A stretch of DNA of 33,756 nucleotides from Jiangellales bacterium (GCA_030447955.1 JAUJNY010000002.1:132209-165964); one strand, 5' to 3'; numbered from the stretch's first letter, positions 1 through 8,453 are shown. Numbers and translations are program-made. The notes: a model not told the origin generated them from the sequence alone.

Positions 1-1
1 G

Positions 2-391
2 TCAGGTCGCGCACGGTCCCGCCTCGTCGCGGGCGCCGGCCGCGGCGCCACTCGCCCCGGCGAAGCGGCCGAGGCCGGCGTGCAGGTTGCGCAGCGCCTC
101 CGTGCGGACCGCGTAGCACGCATAGGGGCCTGATGCCCGGCGCTCCACCAGCCCCGCCTCGGCGAGCACGGCCAGATGGTGGCTCGCCGTGGGCGCCGAC
201 ACTCCTACCGCGTCGGCCAGGAAGCCGGCCGTGCGGGCACCACGACGCAGCAGCCGCAGCATGAGCAGCCGGTGCGGCTCGGCGAGTACGCCGACGGCGG
301 CACCGAGCCGTTCGGCCTCCGCTCGCGTCCCCGCTGCGCGCACTAGACGCTCCCCGGCGTCCCCGGCATCCATCGTTTCCAACGGCTCCAT
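2..391 (-). CDS. ArsR-family winged-helix transcriptional regulator
   Basis: A 129-residue DNA-binding repressor-type protein. The sequence shows a typical ArsR winged helix: a helix with AEPHRLLMLRLL, then a helix-turn-helix whose recognition helix contains VSAPTASHHLAVLAEAGLV (about residues 68-86), then a wing. The classical arsenic/cadmium ELCVCDL motif is absent and the only cysteines lie near the C-terminus, so the inducer is unknown. I chose the ATG at 391 because a -10-like TACGCT lies 7 bases upstream, giving a leaderless transcript. A GTG at 421 in the same frame is the alternative and has no usable ribosome site. The gene is divergent from the ABC operon starting at 514, and an 8-bp inverted repeat between them is a plausible operator. 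Family call is sure; the target is inferred. Confidence 0.85.
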   Translation of the reverse strand: MEPLETMDAGDAGERLVRAAGTRAEAERLGAAVGVLAEPHRLLMLRLLRRGARTAGFLADAVGVSAPTASHHLAVLAEAGLVERRASGPYACYAVRTEALRNLHAGLGRFAGASGAAAGARDEAGPCAT

Positions 392-398
392 GGTGTCC

Positions 399-404
399 AG
401 CGTA
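399..404 (-). promoter_or_regulatory. -10 box of the ArsR gene (leaderless)
   Basis: TACGCT on the minus strand fits the actinobacterial -10 pattern TANNNT and sits 7 bases before the ATG at 391, so transcription would begin at or next to the start codon. No clear -35 is visible. Confidence 0.45.
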
Positions 405-440
405 GGCAGCCCACGTGGCACCCATCCGGCCCCGCACCCG

Positions 441-469
441 CGTCGAACCTCGGCCCGTACAGTTCGACG
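441..469. promoter_or_regulatory. Inverted repeat, candidate ArsR-type operator
   Basis: Perfect 8-bp arms CGTCGAAC and GTTCGACG are separated by 13 bases, so the arm centres are 21 bp apart, two helical turns. The right arm overlaps a plus-strand -10-like TACAGT (458-463) that could serve the ABC operon. The site lies between the divergent regulator and the operon it may control. A binding protein is inferred, not shown. Confidence 0.45.
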
Positions 470-513
470 GACGTGGAAGTGCGGGCGCAGTGCCGGTTGG
501 AGGAGGTAGGTCG

Positions 514-1524
514 ATGCAGCCCCTGTCGCGCCGACGGTTCCTGGGCCTGGGTCTCGGCGGCGCCGCTGGCGCGGTGCTCGCGGGGTGTGGCGCGGACGCC
601 CCGGCGGGGACCGGCCCCTCCACCGGCTTGACCGGCACCACCGCGGGCGGCAAAACCACCATCACCACGGCCGTGTACGCGAAGAACCACGCCTCCTCCC
701 CGCTGTTCTGGCAACGCTTCGCTCCGGCCGGGATCACCGTCGAGGTCAAGCCGGTGGCGAGCGCCGCGGAGGTCCAGCAGGGACTCGAAGCCGGGCAGCT
801 CGACTTCGGCCTGATGGGCGTCTACAACACGAACATCGCGGCGGTCACCACCGGTATCAACTCCAAGATCGTCGGGATGATCGCGCGGGAGGGCATCGGC
901 CTGATCGGCAGCGTCGAACGTGGGGTCGCCAGCGTGGCCGACCTCGAGGGGCGCCGGGTCGGCGTCCCGCCGCCGGGAGTGCAGGTACTCATCCTCAACT
1001 ACCTGCTGGAGCAGACGGGGTTGAAGCTCGGTCGCGACGTCGAAGGCATCCCCGTCGAGTACGCCGACCACCCGACGGCCCTGGCCCGCGGTGACGTCGA
1101 CGCCTACATCGGCACTGAGCCGCTGTGCACGCAGAGCGTCGTCACCGGCGTCGGGCAGCGGCTCTCCGAGGTCTACGACACCCCTATCGGCGACCTCAAC
1201 ACGGCCATGTGGGCCTCGCCGGCCATGCTCGAGCAGCCCGACCTGTGCCGAGCGGCGACGCTGATGCAAAAGCAGGCCGCGGAGTACCTCACCCCCGGCG
1301 GCACCAATGACAAGGAGGTGTGGCAGGAGCTTCTCGTCACCCAGTTCGGCTACACCGAGGAGATCTACGCAGCGGTGCTGGACAACGTCGGGGCGGAGTG
1401 GCGCTTCGGCGAGGAGCGCGTCGCCCAGTTCGAGGGCGCCGGCCGGGTCCTGGTCGACCAGGGTGCGATCGGGGAGCAGCCCGACTACGAGTCCCTGTAC
1501 GCGCGCGAGTACTGGGACGTCTGA
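514..1524 (+). CDS. ABC transporter substrate-binding lipoprotein, SsuA/NMT1-like, Tat-exported
   Basis: A 336-residue extracytoplasmic binding protein of the nitrate/sulfonate/taurine (SsuA/THI5/NMT1) type. The N-terminus has a twin-arginine signal (RRRFLG, residues 6-11), a hydrophobic stretch and the lipobox LAGC with C25 as the lipidated cysteine. The mature part has family features such as the helix-prone EVQQGLEAGQLDFGLMG segment and GRRVGVPPPG, typical of ligand-cleft strands. The ATG at 514 is preceded by a strong GGAGGAGG (499-506), which decides the start over in-frame upstream codons. It is first in an operon with permease, ATPase and methyltransferase genes. The substrate cannot be read from sequence; sulfonates, nitrate, thiamine precursors or a methylated compound are all possible for this family. 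Confidence 0.88.
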   Translation: MQPLSRRRFLGLGLGGAAGAVLAGCGADAPAGTGPSTGLTGTTAGGKTTITTAVYAKNHASSPLFWQRFAPAGITVEVKPVASAAEVQQGLEAGQLDFGLMGVYNTNIAAVTTGINSKIVGMIAREGIGLIGSVERGVASVADLEGRRVGVPPPGVQVLILNYLLEQTGLKLGRDVEGIPVEYADHPTALARGDVDAYIGTEPLCTQSVVTGVGQRLSEVYDTPIGDLNTAMWASPAMLEQPDLCRAATLMQKQAAEYLTPGGTNDKEVWQELLVTQFGYTEEIYAAVLDNVGAEWRFGEERVAQFEGAGRVLVDQGAIGEQPDYESLYAREYWDV

Positions 1525-1529
1525 AGACC

Positions 1530-2396
1530 GTGTCGAGCCCGGCCCTCACCGACCAGGCGGTGGCGGCGCTCCTGCGGGAGGCGGACGAGGCGCCGCCGCC
1601 GCGTCGGGCCGGGCGCCGCCGGGCGCTGGGTGTGGTGCTGCCGCTGATCCTGGCCGGGTGGTGGGCGCTGGTGAGCTGGCAGGGGTGGGTGGTGGAGACC
1701 CTGCTCCCGGCCCCGTGGACGGTGACCGTTGCGGGGCGGAACTTCTTCTTCGGTGAGGCAGTCGAGACGATCCCCGGTGTCATTCCCTTCGTCGGCGCCG
1801 GCTGGGAGCACCTCGCCGCCAGCCTCTGGCGCTGCCTGGTCGCCTGGGCCTTGGCGGTGGGAGTGGGCGTGGCGGTGGGCTTGGCGCTCGCGCTCTCCCG
1901 GCTGGTCTCCGACCTGCTGGACCCCCTGGTGAACGGCCTGCGGGCCGTGCCGCTCTATGCCTGGTTGCCGCTGGCGTTGGTGTGGTTCGGCCTGGGTGAG
2001 GGGGCGGCGCGGGCGATCATCTTCGTGGGGGCGCTGTGGCCGGTGCTCATCGCCACCGCCGACGGCGTCGGTCGCGTCCCGCGTGGTCACGTCGAGACCG
2101 CCCGCATGCTGGGGACGCCGCGGCGGTGGCTGTGGCGGCGCGTCTACCTGCCCAGCGCGCTTCCGGAGATCGTCACCGGGCTGCGGTTGTCGCTGACCCT
2201 CGCCTGGATGTGCGTGATCGTCGGGGAGCTGAACGGGACGACGAGCGGCGTCGGCGCCATGATGAACGCCGCGCGGCAGACGGCTCGTACGGACCAGATC
2301 ATCGTCGGGATCGTCGTGTTCGCCGTGGTGGGCTTCCTCGCCGACCTCCTGCTGCGCACCGTCGCCGCGCCGTGGGTGCGCTGGAGCCGCACATGA
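1530..2396 (+). CDS. ABC transporter permease, SsuC/TauC-like
   Basis: A 288-residue inner-membrane permease. About six hydrophobic segments are visible, starting at VVLPLILAGWWALVSW, and the BPD_transp_1 EAA loop is present as VETARMLGTPRRWLWRRVY followed by LPSALPEIVTGLRL, the site that contacts the ATPase. The GTG at 1530 starts 5 bases after the binding-protein stop. No better start exists, because upstream in-frame sequence overlaps the conserved end of the preceding gene. The stop overlaps the ATPase start as ATGA, so the genes are translationally coupled. It forms the membrane channel for the substrate delivered by the lipoprotein at 514. Confidence 0.88.
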   Translation: MSSPALTDQAVAALLREADEAPPPRRAGRRRALGVVLPLILAGWWALVSWQGWVVETLLPAPWTVTVAGRNFFFGEAVETIPGVIPFVGAGWEHLAASLWRCLVAWALAVGVGVAVGLALALSRLVSDLLDPLVNGLRAVPLYAWLPLALVWFGLGEGAARAIIFVGALWPVLIATADGVGRVPRGHVETARMLGTPRRWLWRRVYLPSALPEIVTGLRLSLTLAWMCVIVGELNGTTSGVGAMMNAARQTARTDQIIVGIVVFAVVGFLADLLLRTVAAPWVRWSRT

Positions 2397-3136
2397 GCGC
2401 CGAGCCGCTGGTCGTGCGCGGGCTGCACAAGAGCTTCGGGTCCCTGCCGGTCCTCGACGGCGTGGACCTTTCCGTGCTGGCCGGGCAGACGTACGCGCTG
2501 CTGGGCCCCTCCGGTTGCGGCAAGTCGACGTTGCTACGAGTGCTTGCCGGGTTCGAGACTGCGGACCGCGGCGAGCTGCGGTTGGGTAGCAGGGCAGTCG
2601 CGGGGCCCTCCGCGGAGCGGGGCATGGTGGCCCAGTCCGGCGGCCTGTTCCCGTGGCTGACGCTGCGCGACAACCTCGCGTTCGGCCCGCGCGAGGCCGG
2701 TCGGCCGCACACGGCCGCAGTGGTCGAGGAGCTGTTGGTGGCCACCGGGTTGGAGGGCTTCGGGCATCTGCTGCCCCGGCAGCTCTCCGGCGGCATGCAT
2801 CGCCGCGCGGCCATCGCGCAGGTGCTCGCCAACCGACCGCCGGTCTTGCTCCTCGACGAGCCGTTCGCCGCCCTGGACGCTCAAACCCGGCTGCGCATGC
2901 ACGGGTGGCTGCGCCGGCTGCTCGCTGAGCGCGCTACCACGACGCTGCTGGTCACCCACGACGTCGACGAGGCGCTGCTGCTCGGCGACCGGCTGGGGCT
3001 GCTCAGCGCGCGCCCGGCTCGCCTCGTCGAGGAGCTCGCCGTCCCCTTCGGCGCCGACCGCGGCCACGGCCTGCTCGCCGACCCGACGTTCGTCCGGCTG
3101 AAGGCCGAGGTGCTCGACCGCGTCCTGGTCGCATGA
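2393..3136 (+). CDS. ABC transporter ATP-binding protein, SsuB/TauB-like
   Basis: A 247-residue ATPase that powers the neighbouring permease. Walker A is GPSGCGKST (residues 38-46), the signature is LSGGM rather than the common LSGGQ, Walker B is LLLDEPFAALDA, and the switch histidine is in LVTHDVDEAL. Length and spacing are normal for SsuB/TauB ATPases. The start ATG overlaps the permease stop and the stop overlaps the methyltransferase start, both as ATGA. This binds all four genes into one translational unit. The Q-to-M change in the signature is tolerated in this subfamily and does not suggest inactivity. Confidence 0.9.
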   Translation: MSAEPLVVRGLHKSFGSLPVLDGVDLSVLAGQTYALLGPSGCGKSTLLRVLAGFETADRGELRLGSRAVAGPSAERGMVAQSGGLFPWLTLRDNLAFGPREAGRPHTAAVVEELLVATGLEGFGHLLPRQLSGGMHRRAAIAQVLANRPPVLLLDEPFAALDAQTRLRMHGWLRRLLAERATTTLLVTHDVDEALLLGDRLGLLSARPARLVEELAVPFGADRGHGLLADPTFVRLKAEVLDRVLVA

Positions 3137-3870
3137 GCCTCGATCCCGGCATCGTGGCGCGGCTGCACGCCGAACGGCCGGCGGTCACCGAGGACCTGCT
3201 GCTCTGCGCCCGTGACGTCGCGGGGCGCAACCCGTACGGATGGCTGGCGGAGGTGTTGCCGCCCGCGGGGCGAGTACTCGACCTCGGTTGCGGCACCGCA
3301 CCGCTGGCTGAGGAGGTGGGGCTGCACCGCTACGTGGGCGTCGACCGTGCCGCCGCCGAGCTGGCGGAGGCGCGCCGGCGTCGTCCCGGCGTCGACGTGC
3401 GGCTGGGTGAGGCGGGCGACCCGCCGCCGGTCGGCACCGTCGCGAGCGTCGCCGTGTCGATGGCGCTCATGCTCATCGGCCTGGAGCCAGTGCTCGCCGT
3501 CGGCGCCCGGCTGCTGCCCCCGGGGGCTGTGGTGGCCGCCACGGTGCCGACGCGGGACACCGACCTGGTTGCCGGCACGACGTACGGATCGCTGCTCGGG
3601 CTGCTCGGCCAGGCCGGCCGGGGCTACCCGGACCCGCTCGATGCCGACGGCCTGGCCCGGCGGGCAGCAGCCGGCGGCTTCCGGCTGGTGGAGGACCAGC
3701 TCGGCTCCTTCACCCGTCACATCCGCGACGGCCAGGACGCGGCCTTCGTTGTCGACTCCTGCTACGCCGAGCCGCCGCCACCCGCCCGCGACGCGGCGCT
3801 GCGGCTGGTGCGCGGTGCAGGCCGCCTCGACTACCCGATCCGCCGGCTGGTCTTCGCCCGCCCCGGTTGA
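3133..3870 (+). CDS. Class I SAM-dependent methyltransferase (last gene of the ABC operon)
   Basis: A 245-residue protein with a Rossmann-type SAM fold. Motif I is VLDLGCGTAP (from residue 48), followed by the acidic residue after strand 2 (YVGVDRAAAELAEA). The later SMALMLIGLEP and LLPPGAVVAATVP segments fit motifs IV-V. It has no signal peptide and is cytoplasmic. The start ATG overlaps the ATPase stop (ATGA), so it is co-translated with the importer. This suggests it acts on the imported compound or a product of it. That is inferred from the operon alone; the methyl acceptor cannot be told. A start further downstream is unlikely given the coupling. Confidence 0.8.
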   Translation: MSLDPGIVARLHAERPAVTEDLLLCARDVAGRNPYGWLAEVLPPAGRVLDLGCGTAPLAEEVGLHRYVGVDRAAAELAEARRRRPGVDVRLGEAGDPPPVGTVASVAVSMALMLIGLEPVLAVGARLLPPGAVVAATVPTRDTDLVAGTTYGSLLGLLGQAGRGYPDPLDADGLARRAAAGGFRLVEDQLGSFTRHIRDGQDAAFVVDSCYAEPPPPARDAALRLVRGAGRLDYPIRRLVFARPG

Positions 3871-4086
3871 CCCCCAAGTACCTGCGGCGGTCAGACGATC
3901 TCGAGGATTACCAGATCACCGGCTACATCTACGGTGATGGAGTTTTGGGCGGCGACAGCCCGCTGCGGCATGGGGGACGAAATTCGGCCATGCCGACGCC
4001 ATAGGCCGCCATCGGCGAGCGGCTGAAGAATCGGGGGCTGCCTTCCCGCGAAAGCCGCTGACCCTGGCGCAGACCCGAGTCCCGGC
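3871..4086. other. Intergenic stretch with a short, lower-GC ORF-like remnant
   Basis: This lies between two convergent genes. Positions 3877-4005 read open on the plus strand, ending in TAG, with a protein-like run that includes EDYQITGYIYGDG, but there is no start codon or ribosome site. Base composition is visibly less GC-rich than the flanks (for example GATTACCAGATCACC and GGAGTTTTGGG). It may be a fragment of a lost gene. I do not recognise the family, and chance is possible. Confidence 0.25.
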
Positions 4087-5676
4087 TTACCGCTGCTCGG
4101 TGACGAGCCGCTCCCGTAGCGCGACCTTGTCGACCTTGCCGGTGCGGTTACGGGGCAGTGCGTCGACGACTCGCACGAAGCGCGGGGCCGCGTAGTCGGC
4201 GATCCGGTCGCGCACGTGCCGGCGCAGCTCGAGCGGGTCGACCGTGGCGCCGGGGGTCGCGACGACGTACGCCGCCACCGCCTCGAACGCGGTGCGGTCC
4301 GGGACGCCTAGCACGGCGACCTCGGCCACGTCCGCATGGGCGGCAAGGCAGGCCTCGACCTCGGCGGAGAACACCTTCATCCCGCCCCGGATGATCATGT
4401 CCTTCTTGCGGTCGAGCACAAAGACGTAGCCCTCCTCGTCGATGCGGGCGATGTCACCGGTGTGGAACCAACCGTCGGTGAACGCCGCCGCGCTGGCCTG
4501 CGCGTCGCGGTCGTACCCAGGGGTGAGGAACGGCCCCTGGACCCACAGCTCGCCCGGCGCGCCCGTGGGCACGTCATGACCGTCGTCGTCGACCAGCCGC
4601 AGGTCAGCGGTGGGGATGGGCCGACCGACCGAGCCCGGCTTTCGGCCCATCTCGTGGTCGTACAGGCAGCAGAATGCGACAGCGGTCTCGGTGAGGCCGT
4701 ACGCGTCGCACAGCCGCAGCTGCGGGGCCACCGCGCGGAGCCGCTCCACGACACCGGGGAGCATCGGCGAGCCGCCGTACACCGCCAGCCGCAACGCGGG
4801 GAGCGCCGGCCAACCAAAGCCCTCCACCCGCGGCAGCTGGGCGAGCAACGAGGGGACGATGTCCAGCCAGGTCACCTCATGGCGGGCGCACTGCTCGACG
4901 ATCGCGGACGGACGCAGGTCGGTGACCGGCACCACCGAGCCGCCCGACAGCATCGCCGGGTTGAGCTGGGTGACGTGCCCGGAGAGGTAGTAGAAGGGGA
5001 ACGTCACCGCGGTGCGGTCGGCGGGGGAGAGCCCGAAGGCGCGGACGTAGTGCTCGGCAGCCTGCATGGTGCCGCGGTGAGTCATCCGGATCGCTTTGGC
5101 CCGTCCAGTGGTCCCCGAGGTGTAGATGACGGCGTACGTGGCGTCCTCGGCTGGTGCCGGTACGTCGTCCCGCCAGCGTTCGCGCCGCCCGGTCAGGTGC
5201 CCAGCGGCCTCGATCACCCGCTCCGCCGGCAGGCCGGCCGTCCGCGCGGCCCGGCGCAGCCCGGGGAGGTGGTCCGGGTCCGCGAGGACCAGCCCGGCCC
5301 GGGAGTGCTCCAGCAGGTAGGCCCAGGCGTCGGGAGCGAGGCGGGTGGACAGCCCGACGAACACCAGCCCGGCCCGGGCACAGGCCCAGATCGCCACCGC
5401 AATGTCGAGGCCGTTGGGCAGGCACACCGCGAGCCGGTCACCGGGGCGCATCCCGAGGTCCTCGACCAGGTGACGCGCCGACCCCTCGACGAGCTCGGCG
5501 AAGTCGGTGTAGGTGGTGGTGGCCGCGTCGCTCACGACCAGCGGGCGGTCCGGCCACCGCCGCCGGCCGCGGTCCAGGCAGTCGATGAGGGTGGGTGCGG
5601 TCGAGCGGTAACGGCGTACCGGCGCCCCGTGCCAGGTGTCCGCGACCAGGTCGTCGACGCCGGACCACACCCGCAC
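4087..5676 (-). CDS. AMP-forming acyl-CoA synthetase (ANL superfamily)
   Basis: A 529-residue full-length adenylating enzyme that would activate a carboxylic acid to acyl-AMP and then acyl-CoA. Visible motifs are the phosphate loop TSGTTG (186-191), A5 YGLTETA (326-332), A7 with HTGDI (405-409), the hinge DRKKDMIIRGG, and the A10 lysine in PRNRTGK (K514). The substrate could be a medium or long fatty acid or an aromatic acid; the sequence does not settle this. The GTG start at 5676 has a -10-like TAGGGT 8 bases upstream, so the message is probably leaderless. It is divergent from a Pat-type acyltransferase, the class of enzyme that acylates this A10 lysine in acyl-CoA synthetases. A regulatory pairing is therefore a fair inference. 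Confidence 0.88.
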   Translation of the reverse strand: MRVWSGVDDLVADTWHGAPVRRYRSTAPTLIDCLDRGRRRWPDRPLVVSDAATTTYTDFAELVEGSARHLVEDLGMRPGDRLAVCLPNGLDIAVAIWACARAGLVFVGLSTRLAPDAWAYLLEHSRAGLVLADPDHLPGLRRAARTAGLPAERVIEAAGHLTGRRERWRDDVPAPAEDATYAVIYTSGTTGRAKAIRMTHRGTMQAAEHYVRAFGLSPADRTAVTFPFYYLSGHVTQLNPAMLSGGSVVPVTDLRPSAIVEQCARHEVTWLDIVPSLLAQLPRVEGFGWPALPALRLAVYGGSPMLPGVVERLRAVAPQLRLCDAYGLTETAVAFCCLYDHEMGRKPGSVGRPIPTADLRLVDDDGHDVPTGAPGELWVQGPFLTPGYDRDAQASAAAFTDGWFHTGDIARIDEEGYVFVLDRKKDMIIRGGMKVFSAEVEACLAAHADVAEVAVLGVPDRTAFEAVAAYVVATPGATVDPLELRRHVRDRIADYAAPRFVRVVDALPRNRTGKVDKVALRERLVTEQR

Positions 5677-5684
5677 GGTTGCGC

Positions 5685-5690
5685 ACCCTA
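5685..5690 (-). promoter_or_regulatory. -10 box of the acyl-CoA synthetase gene
   Basis: TAGGGT on the minus strand lies 8 bases before the GTG start at 5676, so the transcript would have little or no leader. It supports that start codon. No -35 match was seen. Confidence 0.45.
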
Positions 5691-5753
5691 GCCGCGCCCG
5701 CGCCGGCGGCTGGGGGTTGCGCCGCCCGGGACCGGAGCGCGAGCCTCGTCCGC

Positions 5754-8453
5754 GTGGACATCGCGGGGGAGGCAGCCCGCCACATTGTCACCGGGGCGGC
5801 TGGTTATCCGCTCTCCTGGGAGGCGGACATCGTCCTCGCCGACGGCGCCACCGCTCACCTGCGCCCGATCACGCGGGACGACGCCGTCCGCCTCGTCGAC
5901 TTCTACGGACGGGTCAGCCAGCGCAGCAAGTACCACCGCTTCTTCGCCCCCTACCCGGTGCTCAGCGACCGTGACGTCGAGCGCTTCACCTCCGTCGACC
6001 ACGACCGGCGGGTGGCGCTCGTCGTGCTCTCCGGTGACGACCTGATCGCGGTCGGCCGTTATGACCGGACGGGCGAGGACACGGCGGAGGTCGCCTTCCT
6101 GGTGGAGGACGCCCATCAGCGCCGCGGGGTGGGCAGCGTCTTGCTCGAGCACCTGGCCCAAGCCGCCCGCGAACGCGGGGTCGCCCGGTTCGTCGCGGAC
6201 GTCTTGCCGGCCAACGAGTCCATGATCAGGGTGTTCCGCGAGGCCGGTTACACGGTGTCCGGCTCCGTGGAGGACGGCGTGCTCGCGCTGGGCTTCGACA
6301 TCCATCCCACCGCCTCCTCCCTGGAGGTGACCCGGTCGCGGGAGCACCGTGCCGAGGCGCGCTCCGTGCAGCGACTGCTGACCCCGTGGTCCGTCGCGGT
6401 GATCGGTGCCGTCCGCTCGCCGGACGCAACGCCAGAGGCCCCGCCGGACCACGCCATGCAGGCCGTGGTCGCCCACCTGGTGGGCGGCGGCTTCACCGGC
6501 TGGGTGTGCACCGTCGGCGCCGTGGTCGGCGCTCCCGTCGGCGTGCCGGCGTACGCCAGCCTCGATGAGGTGCCCGGCGAGGTCGACCTCGCCGTGGTGA
6601 CGGCTCCGCTGTCCGCCCTGGTTGACCTCGTTCCCGGTTGTGCCCGCCGCGGCGTACGGGGGTTGGTGGTCGTGTCGGCCGATCGGGACGGGCATCACGA
6701 CGACGAGCGGGCCCGCGACCACGACCTCGTGCAGCTTGCCCGCGCCCACGGGATGCGGGTGGTGGGCCCGGACAGCCTTGGTGTGGTCAACACCGCTCCG
6801 CACGTCTCGCTGAACGCGTCGCTGGCGCCGATGCCGCGGCGCGGCCGGATCGGCTGCTTCGCCGAGTCGGCGGCTTTGGGGACGGTGCTGCTCGCGCAGG
6901 CACAGGCGCGCGGCCTGGGCCTCTCGACGTTCGTCTCGGCGGGTGAGCGAGCTGACGTCTCCGGTAACGACATGTTGCAGTACTGGTCGGAGGACCGGGC
7001 CACCGATGTCGTCGTGCTGTCCCTGGAGTCACTCGGCAACCCGCGGAAGTTCGGCCGGATCGCCCGCCGGCTGTCCCGGAGCAAGCCGCTGGTGGCGCTG
7101 CGGAGCTCCCGGTCGGCCGGCACCTCACCGGTTGGTGCCGGTGAGCTCCGCGAGCTCCCGCCCGCGGCCGTCGACGCGGTGTTCCGCCAGGCCGGCGTCA
7201 TCCGCGTCGACACCGTCGCGGACCTGCTCGACGTCGCCACGGTGCTCGCCGCCCAACCGCTGCCGAGCGGGCGGCGGGTTGCGATCATGGGCAACTCGGC
7301 GGCGCTCGCCCGGCTGGCCGCCGACACCGCTGCCGACGCCGGCCTCGACGTGGTCGGTACTCCCCGTGACCTGGGCCGGGGCGCGGGTGCGGCGGACTTC
7401 GCGGCGGCCCTGGCCGGCTGTCTCGACGACCCGGTCGTCGACGCGATCGTCGTCGTCCACGCCCTGGAGGCGGGGAGCGTCACCCCGGCACCCGAGAGTA
7501 CGGACGCTGCGATCGCCGGGGTGGTCGCCGCCGCCGCTGCGCGAGCCGCCAAGCCGGTCCTCAGCACCTTTGCTGGCGGTCCGGGGGCCCCACCCGGGTC
7601 GGTGTCGTCGTCCGGCACGCCGGAGCGACCGGTGCGTGCACTCGGACACGTCGCCGCGTACGCGCAGTGGCGCAGCCGGGACCCGGGCGTCGTCCCGGAG
7701 CTGCCCGACGCCGACGTCGAGGGCGCTCAGCGGCTCGTCGCCGCAGCGCTGGCGGAGCACCCCGGCGGCGTCCCGCTGGCCGGGGAGCGGCTCCGCTCGC
7801 TGCTCGGCTGCTACGGCGTCACGGCGCTGCCGGTAGAACGGGTCGCGACCGCCGCGGAGGCGATCGCCGCCGCGGAGCGGTTCGGCTGGGACGTCGTCCT
7901 GAAGGCGACGGCAGCGCACCTGCGGCAGCGGCCCGACCTAGCGGCGGTGTGGCGCAGCATCGGGGACGCGCCCACGATGGCGCAGGCGTGGAGCGCGCTG
8001 ACGGCGACCGCGGGCCCGCCGGAGGTCGCCGGTTACGTCGTCCAGCCGATGGCTCCGCCTGGGGTGCCGGTGTCACTCGCGGCGTGGGACGACCCGGCGT
8101 ACGGGCCGGTGATGTCCTTCGGGCTGTCCGGAGTGGCGGGGGACCTGCTCGGCGATCTGGCCTACCGCACGCCCCCACTCACCGACCGAGACGCGGCGGA
8201 GATGGTGCGGGGGGTCCGCGCCGCACCGTTGCTGTTCGGCTATCGCGGCGGTGCGCGCGCCGATGTCGGCGCCCTCGAGGCACTGTTGCTGCGGCTGTCC
8301 CGGCTCGTGGACGACCTCCCGCAGGTGGCCGAGTGCTCCCTCGACCCCGTACTCGCGGCGCCCGCGGAGCTCGCGGTCCTCGGCGCAACGGCCCGCCTGG
8401 CGCCTCCACCGCTGCGTGCCGGTGACTACGCCCGCCGGATGGGTGGCGCATGA
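5754..8453 (+). CDS. Pat-type protein lysine acyltransferase: GNAT domain fused to ADP-forming acyl-CoA synthetase-like domains
   Basis: An 899-residue fusion. Residues about 30-195 are a GNAT acetyltransferase with the acyl-CoA loop QRRGVGS (122-128) and a likely general-base Glu in AEVAFL. Residues about 200-880 are an NDP-forming acyl-CoA synthetase-like part: a CoA-binding domain, two ligase domains and an ATP-grasp segment (GWDVVLKATA onward). Near residue 457, where active ADP-forming synthetases carry the phosphorylated His in SHTG, the sequence reads SPVG. The synthetase is therefore probably not catalytic and serves as a sensor, as known for Pat proteins. GNAT first, synthetase last is the order reported for Streptomyces Pat and the reverse of enterobacterial Pat. 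The GTG at 5754 is the best start; upstream residues look non-coding and overlap the divergent synthetase. Confidence 0.85.
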   Translation: MDIAGEAARHIVTGAAGYPLSWEADIVLADGATAHLRPITRDDAVRLVDFYGRVSQRSKYHRFFAPYPVLSDRDVERFTSVDHDRRVALVVLSGDDLIAVGRYDRTGEDTAEVAFLVEDAHQRRGVGSVLLEHLAQAARERGVARFVADVLPANESMIRVFREAGYTVSGSVEDGVLALGFDIHPTASSLEVTRSREHRAEARSVQRLLTPWSVAVIGAVRSPDATPEAPPDHAMQAVVAHLVGGGFTGWVCTVGAVVGAPVGVPAYASLDEVPGEVDLAVVTAPLSALVDLVPGCARRGVRGLVVVSADRDGHHDDERARDHDLVQLARAHGMRVVGPDSLGVVNTAPHVSLNASLAPMPRRGRIGCFAESAALGTVLLAQAQARGLGLSTFVSAGERADVSGNDMLQYWSEDRATDVVVLSLESLGNPRKFGRIARRLSRSKPLVALRSSRSAGTSPVGAGELRELPPAAVDAVFRQAGVIRVDTVADLLDVATVLAAQPLPSGRRVAIMGNSAALARLAADTAADAGLDVVGTPRDLGRGAGAADFAAALAGCLDDPVVDAIVVVHALEAGSVTPAPESTDAAIAGVVAAAAARAAKPVLSTFAGGPGAPPGSVSSSGTPERPVRALGHVAAYAQWRSRDPGVVPELPDADVEGAQRLVAAALAEHPGGVPLAGERLRSLLGCYGVTALPVERVATAAEAIAAAERFGWDVVLKATAAHLRQRPDLAAVWRSIGDAPTMAQAWSALTATAGPPEVAGYVVQPMAPPGVPVSLAAWDDPAYGPVMSFGLSGVAGDLLGDLAYRTPPLTDRDAAEMVRGVRAAPLLFGYRGGARADVGALEALLLRLSRLVDDLPQVAECSLDPVLAAPAELAVLGATARLAPPPLRAGDYARRMGGA

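Noticed and set aside
343-1269. Long antisense open frames over the binding-protein gene and many other genes
   Set aside because: They are shadows of GC-rich genes: Arg/Gly/Pro-rich, no ribosome sites, no family motifs, and they overlap well-supported genes.
3877-4005. LAGLIDADG homing-endonuclease remnant (from TGYIYGDG)
   Set aside because: The match is one short weak motif with no second motif and no intein or intron boundaries.
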